Shown piece by piece: positions 1-13,300 of a DNA stretch of 64,000 bases. The notes beneath the pieces are model-generated. The model saw only the letters and a program-made list of their open reading frames with translations. It did no database searches and was not told the DNA's origin. The stretch lies in the NCBI RefSeq assembly GCF_028769735.1, contig NC_088172.1, forward strand, positions 71,200,631-71,264,630. Reading direction: 5' to 3'. Source of the stretch: Zonotrichia leucophrys gambelii. Taxonomy: Eukaryota; Chordata; Aves; Passeriformes; Passerellidae. A program made the position numbers and the translations under genes. The number at the start of each line of letters is the position of its first letter. Position 1 is the first letter of the stretch.

Positions 1-157
1 GGTCTGCTGGACTTAAATTTTTTTTTCCACTCTTAGTATTTCTCCATTGAATTACTGAACTCATGATCCTCTAAATCATGGTATATCCAGCTGTATATCT
101 TATTCCTTAAATTTGAGAGAGCTGTCAGTCAGGAGGAAAGCAATGCAAACGCCCATG

Positions 158-366
158 CTACTGACCCATATCTCTGCCCCTGTGCAGTCCAGGTCTGGCC
201 TTGGCTGGAGCTGCTGTGGTTCTGGGTGCTGCAGGGGTTGTGGTTGGCTGTGGCACTGTGGTGGAAGGCTCTGTCGTCGTGGTGGTCGGTGTGGGGGTGG
301 TGGTGGCCATTTCTGTGCCTGGCGTCGGCACCGGAGTTGTCTGACGCTCTTTGCGGGCCGTGTCCC
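158..366 (-). CDS. Candidate mucin-like (Thr/Pro-rich) coding exon
   Basis: On the minus strand, after a CTGCAG acceptor-like site at 372-367, a frame stays open from 364 to a TAG at 160-158. It encodes about 68 residues dominated by Thr and Pro, with runs such as TTTPTPTTTTTEPSTT followed by PQPTTTPAAPRTTAAPAK. That composition is typical of O-glycosylated mucin-like stalks of secreted or membrane glycoproteins. The segment is clearly richer in GC than its surroundings. A GTCAGT just before the stop could be a splice donor, so the exon might end near 164. No partner exon was found, the acceptor has a weak pyrimidine tract, and the same DNA is open on the plus strand as a Val/Gly-rich frame. 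It could therefore be a GC-rich repeat with no coding role. The gene is not recognised. Confidence 0.25.
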
Positions 367-3300
367 CTGCAGGAACATTGACATGTCACCGTGGCTGGAT
401 GTGTGACATGGATGGAAGCACCAGCAGCAGCACTCCATGTTTAAGGCAGCCCAGAAGCTGGCATTCGCTTCAGGATGCCTACAAGCACCCTCATCTGTGG
501 AGCCATCAGTGCCTTCATTGTGGGCGTGTAGTGCAGGTGCCTGTGTGATGCTCTGCTCTCAGAGGGTGCTGACAGCAGCCTGTTGCAGCATTAATGCTCC
601 CCCTGCACTTTTCTGCTTTGGCCAGGAACACTCATCAAACTGACAGATGTCTCAGACCTATGAAATGGTTCAACCAGCCAGTTGCAGATTCTGTTTTGGC
701 ATCATCCTTCCTCAGTGTAATTAAGCACTTAGAAGGTCCATATAAATGGAAATCAGCTGGCATCTGGTAGTAAAGATGGTCCATCTGAGTCATAGACCAG
801 AAAAAAATTGCAGCACTGAAATGTTTTTCACAGAAAGACAACTTTTAGATAAAGATGATTTGGGGGAGAGGGTCAGAGCCAGAACAGGGAGCATCAGGGC
901 TTTGGCTGAGGAGAGTGGGGGAGATCACCCACCACCTGGAAGGTGCCAATCTCATCTAAGATTGACTCATCTCACAGTTGCTACTACTTTTAAAATGTAT
1001 CATCTGTTGTGAGAACTGTGACAATTCTAGTGGCAAAATATATATCCTAAATATCCTTACAAAAATAGTCAACAAGCTTAGATTCTTCCAAGTCATTTTC
1101 TCAAAAAAGGTTCTTCACTATTTTGTTTTCCAGCTAGCTACAAAAAACTGCCCTAAAATATATTCCATGTTAACCTTGGTCTTGTTCCTTTCCTTGCTGC
1201 CGATAGCCCTGGGGATGGTCTGGCCCAGTGTTTACATGGAAAGGGAATGGTGCACACTCCATTCACTGCTGCACAACACAAGCTTGTGCTCTACTGCTAT
1301 TTCTGGATGTTCTCCTCTTGGAAGGCATCGTTGTGAAACTGTCTGGTGGATTAATTATCACCTAATGCTAGGCAGTGAAAAACTCAGATCTCAGACAGTT
1401 TTAATGGAATAATGCTGAAAGCGGTCTCAGAAGAAAAACAAAACAGCTGAAAAAATCAGCATGAATGGCTCTTTTTGGGCTGAACAGTGCACTGCTCCAT
1501 GAAACTGTGCTAAAAGAAAGAAAACAGAGGGCACAGTGAGCCTTCCCCTGTGATCCTGCACTACTGGAGTCGGGAGCAGGCACACTGGCCAGCTTTATAT
1601 GCCAGCCTGTGAGGAGCAAGGAAGCTGGAAGCTAACAGTATTATCAGAAACGCTGAGGAAGCAGCATAGTAAGAGCAAAGAGAAGCTGTTGCCTTGGTGC
1701 ATGTTGGCTGAGTTTCTCATGGGTCCTTTAACACAAGAGGAAGCTGTTCCCAGTGCTCCTGCAGGCGGGGTACCCATCTCTTTCACTGTATCTTCAAAGG
1801 GTTTGCAGGGAACGTGCCCTGCATAGGAGATTGCCAAGGGCCATAATGCAAGATTTTCAAGTTCATAAAACCTGAACTCATTCAAAGCACAGGCAGAAGT
1901 TAAACTCTGTGAGTACCCTCTTTGAATTAGCAGAAGCCCTTCAAGCTCCATTTCAGTTCAGTTTGGTGGGAAAGGGGCTGTGAAGAGGAGGTTGGGATGG
2001 GGGATGTAAAGCTGTCCGTGTAACCAGTGTCAAAATGCTCCCTACAAGCACCTGCAGGCAGATTGGGTGGGTTGGGTACTGTAAAGAGCATCAAGATCCC
2101 CAGCCCTTACCTTGATCTGACGCTTTTTCTGATGTGTTAGAGGTGTCTGCACTCTTCATACCTTTTAGGTCTTGCTCTGGTTTTTTGGGCTCTGAAGCAA
2201 AATTGAGCACATTAGAAAAGGCAGCTGTGTAAAGAAAATAATTTCAAGTCTCCCATTCAGAGATTGTCAGTCCCCAAAGGAAGGCATCCTATCACATCCC
2301 ATTAGGAAGTTTGGCAGTCCAGTTGGAGCTTCATCACCTACTGGGAAAAAGCGACGACTAAGGAGTAGTCACCCCCTATCTTTCATGCCAAACTTTGGCA
2401 TTTTTACAGCCCAAAAGCTTCTGTCAGTATCCACAGAATTTCTGAAGTGAGCAAGAAGTATGGGGGTTTGCCACCAATAAGCCAATACTCATAAGATTTA
2501 ATGCATCATATTTTTTTCCTCTGAGCAGTAGCATGTTCTCGGAACCAGGGTCATGATGTGTGTACGTTGTTTGGGAAATACTTGCTAATGTGCAATCTTT
2601 CAGTCGCTAATTCATGTTCAGATGTATTTCTTTCTTGCCTGACATTTTGAGATCATTATGGGGACAAATCCTGAATGTCACGGACTGGCTTAGAAGGAAA
2701 AGGGAGATTTTTTTTGTTGTTCTTTTTTTATTTCTAAGACCCAGAGACACCAAAATACTTGGAATACTCATTATAGTTTATTTACTGTTATCTCACAAAA
2801 TAATCTGCTTCTGCTTTTTTATCTGACTGACTACTGGAGGATTTTCTTCTTCCCTTTTTGGTTTATTTTTTGGGTTGTTTTTTTGTTTGTTTTGTTTGTT
2901 TGTTTGGGGTTTTTTTGTTTTGTTATTCTCTAGTTCTTTTGGCAGCATTAAACTGTTAGAGGATTTACTGCAGTGTTAATGTTTTCCTAAAATTTTCTAC
3001 TGTTTTTTCTAAACATCTTTTAATAGTTTTGAGCAGCTGTGAAGAGTTACAATTTTGGGATGGCTTTTCTTACCATGCCCAGAATTTGAGAAGCACTATA
3101 ACCACCAGGAGCATTTAAAGAAATGTCAGGGACTATGAATCTCTGGCATCTCTGGGATGAGGACTAAAATTGCATCTCTGACAGCTGATCAGGTATGAAG
3201 CAGGATTTTTTGTTAATCTGACAGCAGTGAGTGTAATACTCAAAGGACTGCTTTTGCCTCCCGCAGGTAATGGATTTAAGTATCAAAGTGAACAGTGTGG

Positions 3301-4202
3301 TCTCTGTAATTCAATGAAAAGAAAAAAAGTAGTTTTTTTTTAATATTAAAAAGTAAGTAGGAAATTCTCTTTCACAAAATGGCCCTGGCTGCATATTACA
3401 GAGACTTTTATCTTAAAGACAAGCTGTTTCTAACAGACAACAGCTGAGATGGCTGAGCTGAGGTGGCAGATCTAAGGAGGGCTGATAGGGCCAAGGAGGG
3501 CCTGAGGAAGATAGATTGTGAACAATGGATCTCTTTGCTACCTGTGGAACAAGGATGGGCAAAATCAGGCAGTGACATTGGGTCTGATATAACAGTTGCT
3601 TGCTCCTCTGATAATCCTGGCCTTTCTCTGCATGAATGCACTGTCTGTGTTGGTAGAATCCTGGCATTTCAGTCACACTATTTGATTCAGGAACAAAGTG
3701 AACACTTGTGTCTTTGCTTTGCTGCAGGAACAAGCTCCTGGTATTTTGTTTGTGTTACAGAACCCTGACTGATGATGCTCCCCATTTCTACACTGATTCT
3801 TACATTACATGGCTTTTGGCACTGGTGGAAGAGACCTTTGCTTACAGCCTGCTAAGCTCAGTCCTGGTTGTGATTTTCTCTGGTCTGCTCTGAAATGTTT
3901 GGGATGATATTTCAGGTGTGGCTACTCCAGCTGGGAATGATGAGCTGTGATTTAAGGAACATTGCTCAGAAAAAGTCAAGATTCCTAAGGTATTGCCCTC
4001 CCTTCTAGCAGAGCATAATGTTTGGGTCAAGTAATTTCTGCATATATGGTCAAGAAATATACAAATCTGTACCTATTTGATTGTAAATGCAAATGTATTA
4101 CAAATTAAAGGCATGGAATTGAGCTACACATATTTGGTCTGAACAACTACAGCTTTGAGATTTAAATTTGCTTTTGTTTAAGTGAAAATATAAAGATGAA
4201 GG
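367..4202. other. Non-coding stretch, no gene recognised
   Basis: AT-rich sequence without a convincing coding exon or known repeat, apart from a T/G-rich simple tract near 2876-2925. A 144-codon open frame at 978-1412 is discussed under the rejected items. Confidence 0.4.
2876..2925. repeat. T-rich (TTTG)n-like low-complexity tract
   Basis: A long run of T interrupted by single G or GGGG, with several TTTG units in a row. Simple low-complexity DNA. A similar T/G-rich tract occurs at about 24558-24637. Confidence 0.75.
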
Positions 4203-4608
4203 GCAATGAAGCTGGTGAAGGGGCTGGAGCACAAGTCTCATGAGGAGCAGCTGAGGGAACTCAGTTGTTCTAGCCTGGAAAAAACCCTCAAGGCTCCGAG
4301 GGGACTTAATGGCTCTCTACAAGTACCTGAAAGGAGGCTGTAGTGAGGTGGGAGTCAGTCAAGAGGAAATGGCCTCAGGTTGCCATTTCCTGGGGCAGGA
4401 AGGTTTAGAATGAATATTGGAAAGAATTTTTTCACAGAAAGCGTTGTCAAGCATTGGAGCAGGCTTTCCAGGGAAGTGATGAAGTTACTATCCCTGGAGA
4501 TATTTGAAAGACATGAAGATGTGGCACTTAAGGACAGGGTTATGATGGACTTGGCAGCGCTGAGTTGTACTTGATGATCTTTTCTGACCGTAGTGATTCT
4601 ATGTTTCT
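4203..4608 (+). mobile_element. CR1 LINE fragment, 3' end
   Basis: The stretch matches the remembered 3' end of avian CR1 elements. It opens with the segment meaning 'lvkgLEhks.eeqlreLs' (GAAGCTGGTGAAGGGGCTGG), passes the CTCTACAAGTACCTGAAAGG block and the block for the last residues of the reverse transcriptase ORF (TCACAGAAAGCGTTGTCAAG), and ends in GATTCTATG at about 4594-4602. It is 5'-truncated, as most CR1 copies are, and is broken by substitutions and small deletions, so it is not coding. Plus orientation follows from the tail being at the right end. Confidence 0.85.
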
Positions 4609-7600
4609 GTGAGAAAAGAGCTCTATACTCTTCTTCCAAGGACAAAACAATAGCCTACAGGAGAAGAGGAGGTCTCCAGTAACCTGTCTGTGGTCTTGGA
4701 TGAATGCACCCAATGCCAGGCATTTGAGTTCATGAAGATACAGCACATTTCCTTATACCACAGCTCACAGTGGATATGCCCAGGAAGGATCAGGCTCAGC
4801 AATCAGCAAAAGGACTGTGTAAGGGAAGTGCACTGTAGTATGGGACATTATTTTCTTTTTGTTTGCATCCCCGAGGGAGAGTCTGAACATTACATAGCTG
4901 TAATAGGGAGCAAAACCAAGTGTTATTTCAGTGACAGGGGTAATCCATGTGCACTAGAATGTCAGCTACCCACCAGTGCGAAACTTGATCAAAGACCTCT
5001 TCAAACAACTAAATTATTTAAACTGAGTTGAGTCTTACAGAGTAGGATGCTGACTAAAATGATTATACAGAGTATTTCTTTATTGTAGCATTCTTAGTTA
5101 AGCTGCTGTGCATTACCATCTCTTTCATTTGTATTATATTACTATTTAATATTATACTCTCAGCACTGAGTACCCCAAGGGATAGATAGCATGAGTAGCA
5201 TTAGGAGAAAACAACATGTGTAACCTCAAATGCTTGCACATGACCAGCACACCATCATGTTCAGTAACAGATCTAAAGCAAGGGGGAAAGCATTTGGAAC
5301 CAGAAGTCTGTGAAACATGGCATGACCAAAAAATAGAAATTGTCTGAGATGATTTCCATATGCTTAAGATAAAAAAAATACCATGAGTGATTTGGATGAC
5401 ATACTAATGGATGCATGAACTTCTGCCTCTGAATAGTTATGTCTTTGTATTATACAACAGACAAGCTATGACAGATAGTTGTGAATGGATGTAAGGGATA
5501 GTCAAATACTTGCCTGATTTAACAGCTGTGCTTTTTGAAGAAGAATATTCAAGGGTTGAAGGATATGTCACACCTTTTCTTGGCTTGCCCTCTACAAAAA
5601 ATATATATTAGAAGGCATCACAAAATATTCTGTTTTCTTGATAAATTTCTCATCTAACATAGGCATTCAGAATCAGATCCCTCTTCTTTACTGGCCGACT
5701 CATTTTCATAAAGATTTCTTTCATCTGATGGTAGAATGTCAAAATCATACCAATGAAAATATTGGTGCTTAAATCCAGAATCATAAAAAAGAAGTTAGCA
5801 TGAAAACATGGTACTGGGGAGGATTTGCAGAGGCCAGTTAGTTCATTCTTTTGCTCTCAAATGATATTAAGCACAATGGGACCATTCCTGAAAGACATCT
5901 GTACAACTTTTAATTAAACCCACAGCTTCCCTAGGCAGCCTTCTCCAATGCCTGACTATGCAGTTGACTTGGAAAGCATGTTTGATGTGGGATTCATTTC
6001 ATCACGCACGCAGCATTCTTCTCTGACCTCACTTCTGCAAGATGCCATTTCTGGCAACAGTCTTTTGCAGTAATAACAGTGGGAGAAGGCTGTCCTTGTG
6101 TGTGGGAACATATGGCACCTATATTTAGATCTAAAATGAGAGTCCTGTCTTGAAACAATGAGTTGTGTTTCCCAGTTAAGCTTTAAACTACAAATCTCTT
6201 TCATGCCAGAGCAGACGCCATCTCTGTTAGTGCTTGTGGCCATGCAATTCCATCTCTTGGGACAGTTTTTACTATCACATGCATCACTGAATGAAAAGTG
6301 TTACAGAGAAGCCCAGCAAGAAATACTGCTTTGGCCTCTAGGAGTTGAAGGATGTGGGTGTTCTGGACCCTGGTGACTGTCTCTACGAGATGCTGGGCTG
6401 TGCTCTGTGTGTGGAGCACCTATGGTGAGAACTACCTCCACCTCCTGCAAAACCTGACTCATGATCATCTCTCCTCTATTCCCTTGGGGAATTCTTTAAG
6501 GAGGTACATATGGCACTGCAAGCATGACAGTTGTCATCCCAGGTGATAATTACAGAGACCAACAGCACTGAACAGAATGAATTCCTACAGACTGAGCCAC
6601 TCCTGGGAACTGGGGACTGTTTCTCCTGTGATAGTGATGCCTTAAGATTTTAGGTTTTATATTTTTCAGATCTGGTATTGAATAAGTGTATAACTCTGAA
6701 CTCCATACAGAGTATTAGTAAGCTCCCTTCACATTTTTCTCAGGTAAAACAATCCTTCCAGGCCTGAGAACCAAGGACACCTTCTGCCTCAGACCCCAAA
6801 AAGTATAAACAAAAGTGAGTCAGGGGAGGCAGCAAACCCAGGGAATATGACTTCCTTACCTGAAGCTGTAATTGGACAATTAACCTCTGATATGCAAATA
6901 GGACAAACTTATATCTATCTTAGAAACTGAGGACTGTCATCCCTCTGGGGTGTAGCCTCTGTGAGGCTTTTGCACTGCCCAAGGTATATCTTTTCTGAAG
7001 GCCTTTAATAAACACCTACTTTATTCTCTTAACTTAATGCAAGGCATCAATGGCACACAAAGAAAAGTACATGCTAGAGGAACTCTAATGAGCAGGGATG
7101 TCCATGAAGCTGGAGAGTCCCTGTCTTCTGTCCCTTTTCCTGTCTTTATCTCCTTTGTTTTGCTCTTTTCTGAAATTTCAGATGCCATTACAAAACCACA
7201 GATAAAGAAGTTTGAGTTACTAATGAGGGAGCGATGTAAAAAGCTATTCCATTTCTCATTACAGTGATGTAAGCTGAGAGCAGCTCCACTAAATTCAACA
7301 CTGATCCAACAGAGACCAGAGCTGGTAAGTTAGCATGAGTGGACAAACTGGAATGAGATTCCTTCTTGTGTTCTGGGCTTCTCTCACAGAAGCTGGTTTA
7401 AGTGAAGGGCAGCAGGTTTCCACATCCACTTCTCTCTGAGCTAAAACTGGGATCCAGAGACAAGAAAGACTAGGGAGATCTGCTAATTTGGTAGAAAGAT
7501 AGAAAAGTTACAGGATCACAGATGATTTGTAAATGCTTTCCTTTATCCCAAACAGAGAATGAGTTTTCAGTATGAGCAGTTGATACGTGGATGCAGCAAT

Positions 7601-10173
7601 AGCATGATAGTCTAGATCTTAATTTGTTATATTTCTGTGCTAAACTGATTTGTAATGCAAACCTGAAGCCTGCTGCTGTGAAAATACACTAGCTAGGGTG
7701 GGGAGACTAAATTCTGGGGTTTTTGATCGACAGCAATTTGCATCCCATTTGTGACCAAGAGGTAGGCCTGAGGCCTGACCTGAATGTGGCCCTGCTCTCT
7801 GGGACAATGCTAATATATCTTTTTCACTACAGGGAAAAAGTTACATCTAGGTTGGAGTTTGCTTGACATACTTAAAAATGTGTTTTCCTGTGGGCTGAAA
7901 ACATGAGCTGTGGCCATTGAAATACAAGCTATGGCATGGTGGCTGCTATAGTGCAGTGGCTGTTCACCCTCTCACACTTATTTGTGACTAGCAAACCCAG
8001 AAGTTCAGGACTATTTTCTTAACCCACTAGCTGCAGAACTCCCACTAAACTGAATGGAGTCATTCAGCTGAGTGCCAAGGCATTTCAGTGCTTGAAAGTG
8101 AACACCAAAGCGTTTGCATGCATACCTCCTGGTGTGCTGGCTGCTTTAATGGCAGAGCACAGACCTCCTCCACTGCCCCTAAATCATGCCACTTTATTCC
8201 CTGGGTCCCCCAAGGATTCCTCTTCCGTGCTCTTTTTTGTGGATGTTCATTCACAATTTAAACATCACAAACTCGGTGACAATATCCTAACTACGAATAG
8301 GCTGTTGGCACATTTCCAGGGTGCAGTATTGCACATAGGTCTGCTCTGATGAAAGAGAAGTCAGCTGGAGAATAGGGAACTCAGTTCTAAAGCTCTAAAG
8401 CTGTCCTGAAATTAATGCCTTAGGTGACTTTATATTTTTATTGGGCAATGCTTTATGCAGCTCTGGCTTCTTATGACTCATAATCTTAAAAAATCCATCC
8501 CCAACTCCTCTTTTTCTGAGAAGATCTATATGCATTCAGCCTCAGGCTGCTGAGATGAGTAGCACAGCCTTCCTGGTTTTAGTAGTCTATATTTCTCTAA
8601 AATTCTAAATTTCTCACATTTTCTGTAGGTATAGGGGAAGTTTTTTTCCTGTTCCTATATAAAATACAGAATGTACGTTATGTGATATGTGAGATTTACA
8701 TTTGAGCTAGTTTATAAGTTAAGAGTTCTACTGTCATGAGTGAGAGCACTCAGTGTGCATAGAATTAAGTGCACAAGGCACAAATCTCATCCTGCCTACA
8801 CATACCCAGGTTTCTCATAATCTCTTTTGATATGCTCTTGTAACTTTCTCTTGTATCTTCTTTTATAGTGTCTCATTAATTAAGAATAAAGACTTGTTAT
8901 CATAAATAAAAAATTCCCACAGTTTCATGGAAGAATTTCTACAGTTTTATGGGATGACAACTGAGCAGCTGCTGAGGTAAAAAAAAAAAAAAATCCTATT
9001 TCCCACTTATGTACCAGAATTACAATGTGCTGTTTGTTGGAGAAAAAAACTGCAACAAGTACAAGTAGCAATTCAGCTATTCCAGGAAATTCCTACTCAC
9101 CCAAAATAAATCCTTCTCAAAATATGGTATACCCATGGCAGACTGCTGTAAAAAAGTGCATCCAAATACATGAAGGCAAAATTATGATGACAGTTTGTTT
9201 TGGTCAGTTTCTGAGACCTCTTTTGCTGTCTACAGATTTTCACATTAAAAGGACATTATTTTTAGTAGCTGTTCAGTTGCTTGAGCTGTTGATTTTTCCA
9301 GGAATGATGTAGTTAACTAACATCAATTGGTTGTACCTATCTTAAACCTCCAAAAGTGCAGACCAGCAAGAGATGGCCCAATGTATCAAGAAATTAGATT
9401 TAGAATTTTTATGTAAAGCAAGGTCAAGCAAACCCTCTTTCACAAAGGTAGAGTGAGTGCAAGTAGGTTTAAGGCAATCTGAAGCCGGTGTAAAGGGGAT
9501 CTAATTTGCAAAAAAAACCTTTTAAAATCTGTGAATTTTGTTGGTAAATGCAAATGAGCTCCTATATATACTATGGGGAGGAAAAAGGAATGAGAATTAA
9601 AGAAAGATGGATTTACCTGCACTGATTAGATATCAAAAATATCTGGCTAACAGAGGTGGAAAGAGTTCTTGACATACTTGGGATGCACCAGTCAAATTGC
9701 TTAATATAAGGTTTGCATACATACAGCAGGGCTATATGGGGCTTGACATAAGTCTGAAGTCATTTCTGGAGATACAAATTCAGGTGCAGGCTGAGGATGT
9801 TTCAAATGGCCAAAAGGCCTTTCAGTTCCCTCAGCGGCACTGCTTTCCAGGGTGAAGAGCAGGAGATTTTTATGCATCAGTCGCTGGAGTTAAGGTGCCT
9901 GCCAAGGCTCAGTCCAGAGCAGCCATCGCCTCCTGCAGTGGGCTCAGACCTGGGCTGGGCTGAGCACACCCCTGGCAGGGTGTAGGTCCCTTTGCAGGCA
10001 ACAGGGGAAGCCCAGAAGGAGAAGTGTCTCAAATGCACAATTCCTGGCAAAGCTGGGGTGGGCCTGTGGTGATGAACCAGGTGTGCAAAGGAGAGGCTGC
10101 CTCCCCCTCTGCCCAGTGCTCTCAGCAGGCAGTGGTGGGGAACAGGAGGGCAGTGGCCAGCCCAGAGCTGTAC
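4609..10173. other. Non-coding stretch, no gene recognised
   Basis: No coding exon, RNA gene or named repeat could be supported. It includes an A-run near 8979-8993. The open frames present are short, lack family features and look like chance. Confidence 0.4.
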
Positions 10174-10307
10174 CTGACACCAGGAAGGATTCCCTCCAGC
10201 GCGGCAGTGACAGGGACCGCACACCGTTGGAGAAGCTCCCGCGGTAACCAGAGTGCCCGGCGACTTTCTGGACCAGAACCTTCCCACCTGAGTTGTCAAT
10301 TATACCA
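10174..10307 (-). CDS. Candidate internal coding exon, gene unknown
   Basis: Read on the minus strand, a pyrimidine-rich tract ending in CTCCTTGCAG (AG at 10309-10308) is followed by 134 bases open in one frame and then CAG|GTACAG, a good donor (GT at 10173-10172). The exon holds 44 complete codons plus one split base at each side. The peptide includes GIIDNSGGKVLVQK and GYRGSFSNGVRSLSLPRW, which has the mixed composition of a folded protein. The segment is GC- and CpG-richer than its flanks. I do not recognise the family. The neighbouring minus-strand exons were not found. It could also be a pseudo-exon, since the frame stays open into both flanks. Confidence 0.35.
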
Positions 10308-13300
10308 CTGCAAGGAGAAAACAAAGTGTCTGAGGGGAGAAATGCCACAGAAACCTTCAAAACCCTTCTACAGTGCAAGAGGTAGGAAGTGATTCCTGTC
10401 ACCCTTAAACCAGGGGTGGTGGTGGGGCTGGGATGTCACTACTAAGCCTGCTGCTAAGAAATGTTTGTGCTCCTTCCACATAAAGAAGAGCAGTTTGTTG
10501 CAAAGTGCTGTCAGGATCTGTTTGCTCTTCCCACTGATCCGCTGGTCCTCTGTTTAAGCTTGACCTAGTTGCACACAAGGAAAAGCTACTGCCTTCTTTA
10601 CAATTCCTGCAAGCTTGATTGAACGACTCAAGATAGAGGCAGAGGTTCTCAGAGGAGCTTTCAGGCCAAACACATGACAGATTGTGTTTTCTTTGACTCT
10701 CAGTATATGTTTTCTGCAAAAATCCAAGCGCGTTTACTCTCAACCTGGAGTAAACTGGACACAATGTTGCTGGAAACTGTAGGAAACCTGGCAGACTCCA
10801 GGTGAGGTGCACATCAAATGGTGCTTAACACACAGTGTAACGTACCTCCAGACAAACAGAAATCCTGCGGTGTTTGCAGCCTGTTCTGGCATCACCGGGA
10901 CAGCAGGTCAGCTGGGAACCAGCTGCAGCTGCAGGGGAATTGTAGGGCTGGCAGTAATGAGCAGGCAGGAAAATAAGTACTGGGCAGCAAGCAGGATTGA
11001 AGAGTATGTTAGAAGTGTATTTTGCTGTGGTAATTGTGAGAAGCTGCTGTTAAAATAAATGTATGGAGAAGAAATTCACTGTCTGTGGAATTGCAAGCTA
11101 ACAAAGCCAAACCCAGCTGTCAAAAAAGAAAAAGTGAAGTCCTCGCTGTAACAATACAGCCAGCCAGGCTGCAGGGAGATTGCAGTTGCTACCAGCATTT
11201 TTTACCTTCCCTTTGGGACTAATTCTGCATGCCGAGACAATTCCCACTGTGCACCAGTATGCGAGGGGGGGATTTGGGGCTGGAAGGCCTTTCCCGGGCA
11301 GCCGTGTCAGCAGCGAGGGCAGAGCTGCAGCCAGGAGATGGCAGAGCTGTGCACACACAGCTCCTCAGCATGGGCAAGGGGGAAATCCCAGAGCCTTACC
11401 TATCCCACTTTGCCCGAGATCCAGGCACTTCACAGAACTGGAAGCACAGCAGTAGCTCAAATAACTCCAAACTAAGGCAAGCTGTCAATGAGGCTTTAGA
11501 AGTTCTTGCTGTGTTTTTGGCTGGATGCATCCTGCCTGTCCATCCCAGCTCCAGCTGCAATGTGTTTTGGTTGTGCAGTTATTCTCCGTTAGAATTTTAT
11601 GCACATTTTTGCATGGCTAATAAAACTCTGAAAAACTTTTGCTACAAAATTTATGTTACTCATTTCCTTGTACATTGTCCTTTTATGTAGCAGGAATGCA
11701 CATTACTCAGTCTTTGAAGTCAAGGACAATTAAATTCAAACCCAGAGAACCAAACCAATCCCAGAAGTATGTGAGTTATATGTGTTCATCACTGGTAATA
11801 TGCCTATTTTTTCTGAAGATTTATTAGTTGTAGCAGCTCCATCTCTATCTTCCACTTGAATAATAATAGTACAATAGTAATTTGTTATGCATGAATGAGA
11901 GATCTGGAAATCTCAAGACACTTCTCCAAAAGTTGAGAAACTTCTTCAAACACAACTAATTTCTATAGGACTACAGGATTGACAGCACTTTGTAAGAATG
12001 GATCCATGCCATCACACATGGAATTTCTCTCAGGTTTTCTACAGCAGCCTGCAATCAAACCTACAAGTGGGAACTGTAAAGAATTTGAAAAGTCAGAATC
12101 TCCCTGCACTGAATGACAATTTTGTCAGAGTGCTTCACTCATTTCAATTCACTCACCTGTGAATTGCAGCATTGCAGACACTGGAGAAAGAAGCATAAAT
12201 GTCTGTGCCATAAACACGGTGTTTTACATCTTGACATCCCGGAGGGCATTTTGCAATGAATTCTGGATTGATTATCTTCCCTGCCTTGACATCACAATCA
12301 ATCTGTGGTACATCTGTGAGTGCAAAATCTTGGTCAAGTCAGATTGAATGCTTTCATGGTTGAGAGATCTTGTCATGAAACAGTGAGTAAGTGAGTGACA
12401 GGGATGCCCTCCTCCCAAGCCTTCATATCAATGGTTTTGGGATACAAGACATCTGTGTCTTCTCCATCTACAACATAACACATAATAACCCCTATGCCAA
12501 GGGACGTGGCAGTCACTAAGGACAGAATAAGGAGGCCTGTGGGTATTTCTGACCTTCAGTGTTTGCTTCTCTGAAGGAAATATCTGTTATGACACTTGGC
12601 TGGAGAGAGAAAGAAGTGTAGTCACCCAGCCTGTGGTTAACACGTGGGAAGGAGGGGGTGGGGATGCTTCCCAAGCCTCCCACTGTGCTCGTGTAGCTCC
12701 ATTCCATCTTTATGCCGGGCTGAAGTCACAGCCCATTATCTTGCCCTTAATTTTTAAAACTTTCTGCTGGGTACAGTTTACTTTGATCAAGGGATTTAAG
12801 TGTGTGTTTACAACCTCGCAGCACGCTTGCTTATCAGCTACATGAGCAAAATAATGTGTGGACAGAACTGCTCCTGCAGCAGAATAGCTGAAAGTTAAAC
12901 ATGCCAGTGCACAGAGATGCACCATTTGTCTCACACCAATCAGCTACATGAGCTTTGTGTTACAGCTGGTCCATTTCACGTATTTATTTCTCTCTCTCTC
13001 TGTGAAAACCTTAGTGCTTGCTTTGATCCTTGTGGGCTGCCTAATGACCTATGAAGACATTTTAGCAGTGAATTACAAAATTTTCCCTTTATAAATGTTA
13101 AGTGGCATACACTTTACTCAGTGATTTGTTTTCAATTAAAGAGTCTTTTAGCTAACATATAATGCCATTGACTCTAGACAATCGTGGAGAGTTACCAGAA
13201 TATAATCTTACTTTGCACCATTCTTATGCACTGGACATGTCTGCTGTAAAACAGCCAAAAATTCTACTGAGACCACTTACATAGCTTAGCCTTTTTTGTC

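Noticed and set aside
460..531. Plus-strand hydrophobic stretch (STLICGAISAFIVGV) resembling a membrane segment.
   Set aside because: It ends at a stop right away, is very short, and the neighbouring mucin-like frame is on the other strand, so the two do not form one gene.
978..1412. 144-codon plus-strand open frame containing a hydrophobic leader (MLTLVLFLSLLPIALG) after an acceptor-like site.
   Set aside because: The first half is AT-rich junk in character, no donor or partner exon was found, and no family resemblance. Could be a chance leader; not listed as a gene.
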